Positions 49,860-60,491 of a stretch of 64,000 nt of DNA are shown here, piece by piece; positions within the stretch are counted from its first letter, which is position 1; each line of letters opens with the position of its first letter. The notes beneath the pieces were generated by a model that saw nothing but the letters and a program-made list of their open reading frames with translations, searched no databases and was not told the origin of the DNA. The stretch comes from Archilochus colubris (taxonomy: Eukaryota > Chordata > Aves > Apodiformes > Trochilidae), in contig CM041098.1 in NCBI GenBank assembly GCA_023079485.1, forward strand, positions 744,001 through 808,000. Reading direction: 5' to 3'. A program made the position numbers and the translations under genes.

Positions 49860-50172
49860 TCTCCAACAGGCTCCAGTGCATGGATGTGGGGCTCCAGGAA
49901 ACCTGGGGAAGGATTTTGGATACAGGCCTGGAGGGATAGGATGAGGGGGGTGGATTTCAAGCCACAAGAGGGGAGATGGAGAGGAGATGTGAGGGAGAAA
50001 GTCTTTGGGGTGAGGGTGCTGAGCCCCTGGTTGCCCAGGTTGCTCCCAGAAGCTGTGGCTGCCCCATCCCTGGCAGTGTTGAAGGTTGGAGCACCCTGGG
50101 CTGGTGAGAGGTGGGTTGGAACCTGATGTTCTTCAAGGCCCCTTCCCACCGAAACCATTCAGTGATTCTGTG
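49860..50172 (+). mobile_element. CR1 LINE fragment, 3' end
   Basis: This CR1 3' end starts around ctccagtgcatggatgtggg and passes ggcctggagggataggatg and gaagctgtggctgccccatc. It closes with gttcttcaaggccccttccc, accgaaaccattcagtgatt and ctgtg. A segment between gaaggttgga and gcaccctgggctgg is shortened compared with the copy at 47.8 kb. It retains the ATTCNNTGATTCTGTG-type terminus. Confidence 0.88.
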
Positions 50173-52394
50173 TCCCAGCCCAGAGCTGCAGCTCCCAGCA
50201 CATCCCCCCCTCCCACAGCTCCACTGAAGCCCCCCAGCCCCTTCCCCATGCTGGGTGGGCACACACATCCATGGGCCACAAGTATCTGCAGAGCTGGAGG
50301 TGAAAGCACAGCAAAGGCCCTTAAATGCCTGGCCAAGCCTGAAGGCAGCAGCCATCTGAGCATCCCAGGGAGGCAAAGGAGCCCGGGGGATGCTCCTGTG
50401 ATCCCATCTGAGGCACACACTGATGAGCAATGGCTCTGATGAGAATGGTTGCTGCATGCAGTGCTTTGTGATTATTGAGCTACAGTGCCACACACTCCAC
50501 TGAGTGACACGTTAGAGGGCTAAGAAAGAAATAAGCTGGAAAGCAACTCCTTCTGCTGGTTAATCTGGGGTGCCCCAGTGTTCCCTGGTGTAGCTCGTTT
50601 GCTCCTGCACTCCAGCAAACCCCTTTGCTAAAGCTGAACCTCCCCACTCCTCCCAGCAGCTTACTGTGCCTGCACCCACCAGAGAACACCGAGCATCCCA
50701 AACCCCTGATGGGATGCTGAGCATCCCCCACATCACTCTTAGGGGCAGCACATCCTTCCTGCAGTGCATGAAGCTGGCTGCCACAACATGGTGATGCCAC
50801 CACTATCCCTCCCCAGCCCCCTCTCCTGTGCCCCCCAGAGCCCCTGCCAGCTGTGAGTGGGCAGCTCAGTGGTTTCAAACAGAAATATTCTGGTCCCAAT
50901 GCACTGGATAATTTGAGTCTTAATCAAAACCTCCCGTGTGGAGCCAGCAGAGACACCTCGGGGCAGCCCTGCACAGCCAGCGGGGTCTGGACGTGAGAGA
51001 AGCTGTAACTTCATTTATGTGCCAATTGAAAAGAACTGCAATAATTACTGATGGGTGTAATTAAGCTCTGGGGAAGGGCTGGTGCTGAGGAGAGGAGTCT
51101 CTCAGCCCCTTCTCCTTCACTGTTCAACAGGAAACAAAACCACTGGCCTCTGGGGACAGAGGGGACCATGGTGGCTTTGGGCAGGGAGGGGCTGCAGCAC
51201 CTTGCTGCCCATGAGAGTGGGTATGGGTCAAGCAGGGCACAGCTGCTCCCAAAACACACTAAAATAGTGAACAGGAAGGGCTTGGGTTTTTTTTGCACAT
51301 CTGTGGGATGGCAGCACCCTGTGAGGCTGTGCCTGAGCCCAGGAGCCCCCCTGCCCACCCTGGGAGCAAGGACCTGGCTGCACAAGGATGCTCAGGAAGA
51401 TGAACCTGTGTTATCTTCTGAAGTGTATTAGTGAAACCACATTAAATCCCCAGGAGATCATCTTACTCCAAATTTAAAGTGCTCTTAATTCAATTCAGTG
51501 GTGAATCAAGCCCACGTTGAATTTATGCTGCTTTAATTGCCTGCGGAGGCTTCGTGCCGAGGTTTAACGCTGTTTAAGGAATAACTTTTCCATGCAGCTC
51601 TCTCCTGTCACCTCACCCAGCTCAGAGACCAGCCCTGGGCAGGGGGTGGCCTTGGGGGAAAGGATGGGCACCCCCAGTGCTCTCAGTGCAAGGGGCAATA
51701 ATGCTGCTGTTTGGCCAGGCATGTGGACAATGCTGGCCCAGAATACTGCTTAATGCCTTATCCCCACCGTGGAGGTGGGGAGGATGAGGGGATCCTGGGT
51801 TCTCCAAAATCAAGGATGAAATGCTGTATCCTACCTCCTCTCCCCTGGGTCACAGAGATGCATAGTGCCCAGGGTCTCCATATGCCCTGGCACTGAGCCT
51901 GGAGCCCTTTGGGAAAGGAGGAGGTGGGATTTGGACATGGCTGCTGGATACAGAGGTCTCTGACCATCAGTGGTACCTGAGGACCTCAGAGACTTTGCCA
52001 CCACAAGCGTCCCCAAGGAACTGCCAAAAATGGTGTAGTCCAAGGGCACCCACAGCACCCCCACCCAAGATGGTGTGATGCTGCTCAAAAACTGCATTTT
52101 TAAGACTTGCAGTGTTAGGGAGCATGGGTTGGACTGTAGAGGGTGAAGAGAGAGGGTTGGTCAGCCCTTAACTGGGTGTTAAACCTTCCCTGGATTACCC
52201 AATCCATCTGTGACATGGAGAGGAGGCCAGGCAGGGCAGAGGAAACCTATGCCCCATGTCCCCACAGCATCACCCTGGGCATCCAGGTTTTGTGCCCCTT
52301 CCCAAGCTCACCCTGGCCATTAACACTGGAGATTTAGTTTTGGCTTTTAACCTACAAGCAAAAGCCTGGCAGGACTGGCTGGGAAATGCATTTC

Positions 52395-52476
52395 AGAAAG
52401 AAAAAAAAAACAAAAACCAACCAAAACCCAAACTAAAACAAAAAACCCAAACCAAACAAAAAAAACCCCAAAAGAA
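52395..52476. repeat. A/C-rich low-complexity tract
   Basis: A-runs with interspersed CC and CCC lie about 0.8 kb downstream of the SIL1 polyadenylation signal. Confidence 0.85.
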
Positions 52477-53299
52477 ACGTAATTATTAATCCTAGCAAAT
52501 CAGCCTGAATCAAAACCCAGAAAGAGAAGGGAAAATGAAAACCAATATTCATAATTAGTCCCACTACTCTAACAGTGACAACTGCCACACTATAAGCAGT
52601 CGACAGAAATATTTTAGCATCCAGAAGGGCTTTGTACTGCAAAGTGTTCCATCACAGCTTGGCCCCTGTGCTATCAGCAGCAGCTCCATGGTGGTACCAC
52701 CAGGGCTTCCGTGCGTGTTTGACCCCCAGCACATTGGGACTGACCTCCAAGCAAGAGGGGCTGCAGGAGGCTTGGAGGTGGTCACGGACACACCAACTCC
52801 TTCAGGGGACAGTCCTGCTCTGAGCAAAGGCTGGAGCAGAGTCCTCCACAGAACCTCTCCAACCAAGTTTTTTAGGAAGCCATACTCAGTCTTCCACATA
52901 TGAGCATGACACAAGCCACAGGCAAATGGCACTGCCCAGGTGCCAAGGTGCATGACACAGATCAAGGAGAAGATCCCAGGCACAGCGGGGTCATCACCAG
53001 GGCAGATCAGAGCTGCAGGAACCGCTGTTTCCCTCGTGCTGCAGAGCTGCTCCCCAAGGACAGCCCCACACCCCTCAGCCCTGCCCAGCCCCACAGCCCC
53101 TGCAGATGGACTGACAGCACTCATAAGGTACCACAGCTGGAGGCCACATAAGATGAGGCTCTACCTCATTCCCCCTCAGGTACATACCTTTCTCCAGCAG
53201 CACCCCATGCACAAGATGACATGTCCCCAGCACGTGTGTTTAGCTAACGAAGCTGGTGGCACACTCGCCCAGTGGTGGGAGCTCATTTAGGTCCAGCAA

Positions 53300-53305
53300 T
53301 TTATT
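53300..53305 (-). terminator. SIL1: SIL1 polyadenylation signal AATAAA
   Basis: A canonical AATAAA on the minus strand begins 84 bases after the SIL1 stop. It is the first such hexamer downstream and implies a compact 3'UTR with cleavage near 53,275-53,290. Confidence 0.7.
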
Positions 53306-53388
53306 CAAAGGGGCATTTACATTGGTGCCATCAACACTCACGCTGCTGCCCTGAGCTAGCTGGAAATGAACTCCATCTACAGCTGTTT

Positions 53389-53739
53389 TCATCTTAATTC
53401 CTGAATGATGGTATTCACTGAGCCAAGGAGTTCCTTGAAATAACCATCTCTGTCTCCTTCCCGCTGCTCCTCTGCCGCCAGCTCCTCGTACTCGCTGCGC
53501 AGGATGCTGAGGGTGGTGCTGAGGGCCTGGTCCTCCCGGTACCGCTCCTTGCAGAAGGTCATCAGCACACCAACCATCTTGAGGACTTTCTCCCGAGTGT
53601 CATGCTCTGGCATGGCCAGCAGGTTGGAAACAACCACGCACCAGTCCTGCTCCACCACCGCAGGGACGAGCTTCACTTGCTGGTACTGCTGGATTTTCTC
53701 TTCCGTTTGATCTCCGTGCTGTGAGTTCTCAAGGAGCAT
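53389..53739 (-). CDS. SIL1: SIL1 last coding exon (C-terminal 116 residues)
   Basis: SIL1 is the ER-luminal nucleotide-exchange factor that releases ADP from the Hsp70 chaperone BiP; loss of human SIL1 causes Marinesco-Sjogren syndrome. The minus strand has a pyrimidine-rich acceptor CACTTCCTGCAG|ATGCTC, then 116 codons from MLLENSQHGDQTEEKIQQYQ to FKELLGSVNTIIQELR and a TGA at 53391-53389. The segments MPEHDTREKVL, ERYRED and YFKELLGSVN align with human SIL1 as I recall it. The first 15-20 residues are poorly conserved, as expected for this loop. The terminus QELR takes the place of human KELR, a KDEL-like ER-retrieval signal. The ATG at the exon start is an internal Met, not an initiator. 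Confidence 0.96.
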   Translation of the reverse strand: MLLENSQHGDQTEEKIQQYQQVKLVPAVVEQDWCVVVSNLLAMPEHDTREKVLKMVGVLMTFCKERYREDQALSTTLSILRSEYEELAAEEQREGDRDGYFKELLGSVNTIIQELR

Positions 53740-54928
53740 CTGCAGGAAGTGGTGGAACATGGATTAATATCCCTGTCAGACAGTAACAGCTCCCAGAAGG
53801 TGACACCTGGCTGGAGAATAAGAGGCACATCTCATAACACAAGGCAACTGATATTGGAAGGTGATTTTCAACAGAAAACTAAGATGAGGTTGTGACCTGG
53901 CTCCCCTTTGCCTGTGCCTGAAGTTGGCCACAGGGGTTGGTTGTCCACCCTAGAAAACTCTTGCCTGGGAGGCTCAGTATCACACAGGCCTGAAAGGGGC
54001 CTCAGGAGGTAGGAAGTTCAGCAGAAGACCTGTGAAGTCTCTGGGTTTGTGCTGCTGGACAAGCTCCTTCACCACCTCAACTGCTTGGCTTCATCCTGCT
54101 CTGCAGAAGAGGTGGGGATCTCAGAGGTCTCCCCCAGGCCCAAGGAAGGGACAGGGGGCCCAGTGTGCCCAGAAGCCACCAGGAGAAACAATGGGACAAC
54201 CCCTCCCTGGGTCCACAGGAGTCCACAGGGGCACCCTCAGCTTTTTCTTTGCCCTGTCCCTTGCTGTGGCAATGGGCTCCAGCCATCCACTGATTTACAG
54301 GACACGGTGGGGACAATGAGGGACAACACCGAGGAGCCCCCAGAGACTGCACCTGGTGAGATCTCAGACCCTCTACAAGAATCTTCACCTTGACAAAGTC
54401 TCCTGGATCACAGCTGTCTGAAATGGCAGCCAGGGTTCTGTGGCGCCTGAAACCCAAGGATCCTGGCAGCAAACTGGCTGCAAACTGAGTGAAAGTGGAT
54501 TTAATTTCCATTCTTTGGAGTCGGAGCAACACACAGACTAAACAGGAAGCAAGGGGCAAGGCCAGACAGGGTTTAACCTGACATTTACAGCAGCACAGAG
54601 GGAGCGGAAAATAAAACACTCGGCCCGCTGCCTCGGGTCCCTGTTCCTGTCCTGGCTGGTTTGTTATTTAAACACCCTCAGGTGGAAACAGCAATGGTGG
54701 GTTAGTGAAATATAAAGTTTTATGCTTGTTCTGGTCTCTCATGGGCATTTGTCTCCTGTAGCACCTGCCCATGGGTTGGAGGGAACCCATCCCACCAGCA
54801 CAGACCAGCACCAATGCTGGATGGGCCCCTCCTCACCCTCATCCTCAGGGGTGACCAATGGGCCCTTCACCCCATCAGGGGGGTGATGGCCTGGCCAGGT
54901 CCTGTCCTTCCCCCTCCTGGCTCCTCAC
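53740..54928 (-). other. SIL1: SIL1 intron before the last exon
   Basis: This 1.2-kb intron has canonical ends. No repeat or gene was recognised inside it. Confidence 0.85.
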
Positions 54929-55093
54929 CTTCTCCATGATGAGGTCGTAGAGCAGTGTCACCACACGGACATGGAGGGTGTCCATCCCCTTCTGCCTGAA
55001 GAGGCTCCTGAGGACCTGGAGGCCACCTAGCTTGAGGAACTGCTGCTGGGCGTAGGGGAAGTGCCTCAGCATGGAGGAGAGAGCAAAGAGAGC
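54929..55093 (-). CDS. SIL1: SIL1 penultimate coding exon (55 residues)
   Basis: This is a 165-base, phase 0-0 exon with acceptor CCCCACCAG|GCTCTC and donor GAGAAG|GTGAGG. It encodes [20 protein letters not shown], then [20 protein letters not shown] and [15 protein letters not shown]. This is an armadillo-type helical repeat unit of the SIL1 core, which wraps around the BiP nucleotide-binding domain. [19 protein letters not shown] and RVVTLLYDL are near-identical to human. It joins MLLEN in the last exon and VKKK in the preceding exon without a frame change. Confidence 0.97.
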
Positions 55094-57089
55094 CTGGTGG
55101 GGAGAGAGGTCCATCAGCATGGTGGCCACAGACACCACTTTCCTTCATTGCATCCCACAGGGACAAGAGAAATGCTCCAACTCACCTGGCTGCAGCTCCT
55201 CAGCTCCATATGAATCCATAAGGAGTTCCCCAACATCTGCACTCAAACCTGTCCTCACTGAGGGGCATCTCTCAGAACCACCTTTTCTCTTGACACTGCA
55301 AGGCTACCTGAACTCTGGGTGACTACCACCCAAATGTCAACCTGGGCTGCCACCATGTTCACTACAACAATAACCCAGAGTGTGGCCAGCACCTGAAGGG
55401 ACCCATTGCTCTCACTTCTCCTCCCAGTTCCCACCCACCAGTACAGAGCCCACCCAGGGATGGGGCAAAGCAGGCTCCAGCACCCCTCAGCTGAGCCCCA
55501 TCTCCTCAAGATTATGTGGAGACCTGAGGAACATCTTCTCCCTTGCAGCCACATGGCTGGAAGCCAAGACCACACTTGTTCCACAGGACAGGACCCCCAA
55601 AACAGGGTCTGTCATGGAGCAGCATCACACAGAGCCAGCAAGAGCCACCAGCACACCCTGCACTTGCCTCCTGGGCCTGGAGCAGCCCAGGGTGACCACC
55701 CAGGAGGCAATTAAGGGCCAAGGAGTGGATTTTACACTTGTCTGCTTTTGATGACCGTGTCTGGCAGAGGGGACAGGCTGAGGCTGCCCCGGGCAGGATT
55801 CTGCCCCAGCAGGGACCGGGACATTGCCACGGGCACTGCCAGCCAGCGAGGTGGAGCACAGCCTCAGCTCTCCTGGGACAGATCTGAGCTGACAGCTGAG
55901 CTTCCCCCATTCCAGTTTATTTCTGTTTTCCACCTTTCAAATCAGAGGATGTTTCTGTCTCCTTTTTTAACTATAGGACAGGGTGGTCGGGGGGAGTGTG
56001 TGCAGGAAGAAAAGAGCTTTTGGCCTTTCCTGAGTGGGAAGGGGCTAGGGCACCGACCTGTCCTGGGGATCATGGTCAGGAGGAGACCATAGAGAGCATG
56101 GAAACTGGAAATCACAAGTGTCTGAACTCCTGGGAAAGGGGATTCAATCCTTGGAGGTTCTCTTAAGACTGGGTGTAAATGCTGACAACACTGAGCTCAT
56201 CCCTCTTGCTGCTCTCCAGCAGCTGCCAGCAGGACACAGGCTCACTGGAAAGAACCCATACCCACCACCCAAGGCTTCAGGCCATGCTGCATGCCTGGCT
56301 GTCCCTTCCCACCCCTAAACCAAGTTCTGGATCGAGCCACAGGCTCTCCAAGGAGGAATTTCAGAGCACAGTGCAGCGCTCTGGCCAGGGCCTCCTCCCA
56401 CCAGTGCTGAAAGCAAAGGGGTTCCCCAGCCTCTCACCCACTGGAGTGGACTGTGGTCTTACTATGGTCTTACTGGGGACTGAAGGGGAACGTGCTCGTG
56501 GAGCCTGTTCACACCCCAGGTCCAACCATGATGGAGGAAAGTGCTGGGCGTCCCTGGGCCCCACAGGAGATCACGGTACTGACTGCTGGGGCTGGGTTTT
56601 TGGGAGCCACCAGGTGATCTGATGGCCCTTTTGCAGAGGTGGCATCTCACGCTAGAGCCAGAGTAATGAGATCTCATGCTCCAGGGAGTATGGCGAGGTG
56701 GGAGGAGGAGGAGGAGGAGGAGGGAGGAAGCCCTCATCCCGACGGACAGCGCTGCACATTTGTCTGGGGGGCTCTCGGCGCTGCTTGGTTTGCTCCAAAG
56801 CCACTGCCAAAGGCAGGACACGGGGCTGGCTCCAGCAATTAGCTGCTTCCAAACGTCAGCTCCCATCTTTGTTAGCCTCTGATGGGTACGCCTGCCCAGG
56901 GACCCTGTCTCCTGCAGGCTGGCAGAGCTGCCCTGCCTGACCCTGCCAAGTCCCACCGGGGTGGGACAGCACCCTGAGCCCCCCGAGCACAGAGAGCAGT
57001 GTCCTGCACTCCCATCACCATGGGAGCTCTCCCATCGAGGTTCAGCACCAACACAGCTTTGCCCAGATGTGTGTTCCCAACGTGCTCAC
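55094..57089 (-). other. SIL1: SIL1 intron
   Basis: This 2.0-kb intron contains a (GGA)n run at about 56700-56727 and otherwise moderately GC-rich unique sequence. No gene was recognised. Confidence 0.85.
56700..56727. repeat. (GGA)n trinucleotide repeat
   Basis: About seven GGA units form a purine tract in a SIL1 intron. Confidence 0.9.
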
Positions 57090-57186
57090 CTTCTTCTTGA
57101 CAGCCAGGGGTTGCTCGGTGGCCAGAATCACCAGGAGCTTCTGCAGTGCACCACCCTCTATTGCTTCTATCTGCACTTTGGGGTTG
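57090..57186 (-). CDS. SIL1: SIL1 antepenultimate coding exon (32 residues plus a split codon)
   Basis: The 97-base exon has acceptor CCCTACAG|CAACCC and donor AAGAAG|GTGAGC. It gives the last base of a split codon (Ser expected, AG|C) followed by [20 protein letters not shown] and [12 protein letters not shown]. This corresponds to human [25 protein letters not shown], part of the armadillo-like repeat core. The exon is short and has no internal Met, so it is recognised by homology and flanking splice sites. Earlier SIL1 exons (signal peptide, N-terminal region, first repeats) must be beyond 64,000. Confidence 0.96.
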
Positions 57187-58718
57187 CTGTAGGGACAACA
57201 TCAAAGGAGGGTCAGAGTGGATGGACCCCGCAGCAGACACCCCCAGCCTGATCCCAGAGCAAAGCCCAACCAAGTCCCACCAGGGGGTAGGTACAGAGCA
57301 GCTGTGAAGCCCTGGGTGTCACCCCAAACACTGCACATGGGTGATGCAACCTGAAGCCATGGCAGCAGGGCTGGGGAAGGGCACATTGGGCCATCCACAC
57401 AGTCCCACTGTGCAGCCATGACCTTCCCACCACCCTCTGGCAAGCAGCATTTCCCTCACAGCCTTTAACCCTCTTGGCTTTGCATCACATCCTTACAATA
57501 GTCCTTTAATTTTGGCTCTCATTGTCCCCCTCTGGCCTGCTCCTCACTCCCTGTTAAGGTGCTGATTTATTTTTAATTGCTCCTGTGCTACAGCTCCCCT
57601 GGAGGAAGGTCCTGCTTGGCCTAGAGCTTCTGAATCCCACATTACACCTGGTCTCACCACCCACACACCTCCTGCATTCAGTGCTTTTTGCTCCAAGGAC
57701 TATAAGTGGTTAAACCCATTCCTCTGTCTGCAAAAACAGGGCTAAAACATCAGGTCTGGATGTCACCAGCTGCCCCAGATGCAGGCAGAAGAGGACAAGC
57801 TTTGGCTGTCTGGATGCCCCTGGGTGCCAGCAGGGACACCTCAGCCACACGGGCACTTTGCAAACCCTCTTCTAATACATCTTTGGAGGTGGTGAGGAGG
57901 TTAAATGCTCCAGGCTCCCTCTTTGGCAGGGGTTTGGAGTGAGAGCACAATGTCCTGGCTGTCTACATCCCTGAGCCCGGGTCTCTGGTGCTCCGGGCAA
58001 TCGCTGCTGCTCTGAAGCCTCTGCTCACCTTTGAAGCAGCAATTGCACTGCAGCCAGACAAAGGTCACACCTCCCTGCTGCAGCAAAACACCCACAGCTC
58101 TCACTGCCCCCCAGAAAGCTGCTGGAGCAGCCAGTGCCAAGCATCATCCAAGAAATGAGAGAGACAAGCAGACAGGGTCATGAAAGAACAAAAACCAGAA
58201 GACAAATGGATTTGGGTGGGAGCAGTTTTGAATTCAACCCATCGTGCCCAGAAACACAAAGCTCAGCTGTGGCTGGGTAATGTCTCCAACCCTCCCCTGC
58301 TCAAGCTAGACTTTGCTTCTTGCACCCTCAGGAGTCAAACAGGGCTCAGAGATGGCAGATGTGGTGTGCAGGTCACTCACTGCAATTACCAGGCTGACCT
58401 CAAGGCAGAAAAGCAGAGGGGTGTTGAAAGCCACCTTTGATCTCTCTGTCTTCACTTGTCTGCTGCAGCAGACCCCCTTCCAAGGAGGGGGACAGCTGTG
58501 ACCTGCCCCAGACAGGGAAGAAAGTAGAAAAAAATAACCTAGAGGCTTCAAGAGGAGATTTTCGGCGTGATCCACCAGTTGTGCCTGCAGACCCAGCATG
58601 CCTGGGAGCAAAACCAGCTCCTGCTAGTGCTTTGGGTTCAGGTAGGACCCAATGCATGTACCAAGGTGTCTTTATCCTCCACTCTCATCGTGTCAACAGG
58701 CAGAGCAGAGCTGCTCCT

Positions 58719-58772
58719 CCTGCAGTAACAAGATGCTATTTTCCACCTGCAGTAACAAGATGCTATTTTCCA
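58719..58772. repeat. Perfect 27-bp tandem duplication
   Basis: The unit starting cctgcagtaacaagatgct occurs at 58719-58745 and 58746-58772 without mismatch. It lies in the SIL1 intron. Confidence 0.93.
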
Positions 58773-60474
58773 CCTCAACCTGTTGGGAAATGACCCCTGT
58801 GGCCAGCCCCTTCTTCTGACAGAGCAGTGATGACATCTCTGATGGTTTGGCTCTGATTCTGGAGCATGAGGCAGGGGGGCAACACATGGGAAGAACACCA
58901 ACCCCAAAGCCTTCAGCTGCCCCCTCCTCCCTCCTGCTATGCCAGGCTCTGCTGCAAACCAGGCAGGAGGGGGAAGGGAAGGGTTGTTGTTTTCCAGCTG
59001 GTTTTCCAGTGATGACAACTTGGGTCTCAGCCTTTGTGTACAGTTGGGTTGGGCTTTTCCTGGGGAAGGCATGGTGTGTGGGTTCAGCTCAGCCTGGCAC
59101 ACCATCACTCAGGCTGCCAGGCAAGCTTTCAATGCTGGGGTTCCAAGAATGGTACAAACAAAAGCCAAAGAAACCACAGCTGCATTTTCAGAGCCCAAGG
59201 AGGAGCTGGCAACCAGAAAATATATAATCTGATCCAAAAACTCAACCCAACATCACATGCAAGTTACACCAGGCAAGGGAAACCAAAAGAAAGGGCAGAA
59301 GAAGTTTCCAGGCTGGCACCTCTCTGAGTCTGACTGCACTGTGCTACACCACTTAGCTCCATTCAAGGAAAATATTAGGTTTGGGACATCCAAGTTCTTT
59401 CATCACATCCATCTAAAATAAATAATAAAAACCTCTTAGAGCAAGGGACGATGCAACTGAACAAATTGGTATGCCTTTTAGTGCTTGGCTGGCCACCTGG
59501 AGGATTTGATCTAATTAAAATCTCTGAACCATGGAGTTTTTGCCAAGGAGCACCTCTAGAGGTTAGCAGCAAACCCTCCTGGATGCTGGGTGTGCTGCTT
59601 GCTGCTCAGTATTTCTGTTGTTTAATGTCTCTACCATCAATAGCCCAGGCTTCGTACTAACCAAGAAAAAAAAAAAGCTCATTTGAGGCTTTGGAAAACT
59701 CAGCACAGATCTGTACAAATTACACTGTCAAGCTCAGGGAACAAAATAAATACAATGAGATGGCCTGTGGAGTGCTCACATGGGAAATTCAACCTGTGCT
59801 AATCTGCTAATGGGGAAGGAAATGGTGGCTCCAGCAAGGAAATCCACTGAAATGAAATTCTGAGGCTTGGGAGAGGGACAGCCTAGGACAAAGAGCATTC
59901 CCTGACACTGCAGTGTCCAGAGACCTGGATGTGCTCAACAGATGAGCCCAACCTGGGTGAGGAACAGCCACAAGGTGACAGGGACTCAGCAGAGGCACCG
60001 TGCTCGGGTTCAAGCAGCTTCCCAAGAGAGATCCCTGGGTGCTAAACACAGCCTGGCAGGAGCCACCCTGACTGCAGAGCCACACTGCATCCCCTCACCA
60101 TCACCACACCTCAGAGCTCCTGGTGCCTCCCAGCCAGGGGGTCCATGTCCACCACAGCCACTTATCTCTCATTCTGTTCCCAAAGAGCAGCAAAGCTGGT
60201 ACAGGTTGATGGTGGTTTGAGTTACAACTTCCCACAAGAGGTCAGGAATGATTCCAGGCAAGGCTTGTTTGCCAAAACTCCACCAGCCTCAACAGCTCCC
60301 CTTACAGAGAGGGGAGAAAAGTAATAAAAGCCAAGGTCTGGTGTGCTGCAGTCAGTGATATCCCAGTAAACCTGAAATGAAGTGGTGCCCTAGACATGGG
60401 TCTTCGCTGAGAGGTGAAGGCAGATGTGGGACCCTTCCACAAGCTGCTAGGTCAGGAGGCTCCTTTGCTCCTCC

Positions 60475-60491
60475 TTTTTTTTTTTTTTTTT
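60475..60491. repeat. Poly(T) run
   Basis: This is a 17-base T tract in the SIL1 intron. Confidence 0.9.

Larger units (their letters stand above)
31606..53299. other. CTNNA1-SIL1 intergenic spacer
   Basis: About 22 kb separates the CTNNA1 promoter from the SIL1 polyadenylation signal. No open frame in it resembles a known protein or has supporting splice structure, and no RNA gene was recognised. It contains three CR1 fragments, a 12-bp minisatellite, simple repeats, a small second GC-rich patch (33,260-33,560), and several AT-rich stretches listed among the findings. Confidence 0.75.

Noticed and set aside
58029..58077. Exon-like segment on the minus strand between TGCTGCAG and AAAG|GTGAGC
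   Set aside because: The donor is good, but the acceptor tract is weak, the length would shift the SIL1 frame, and the peptide matches no part of SIL1.
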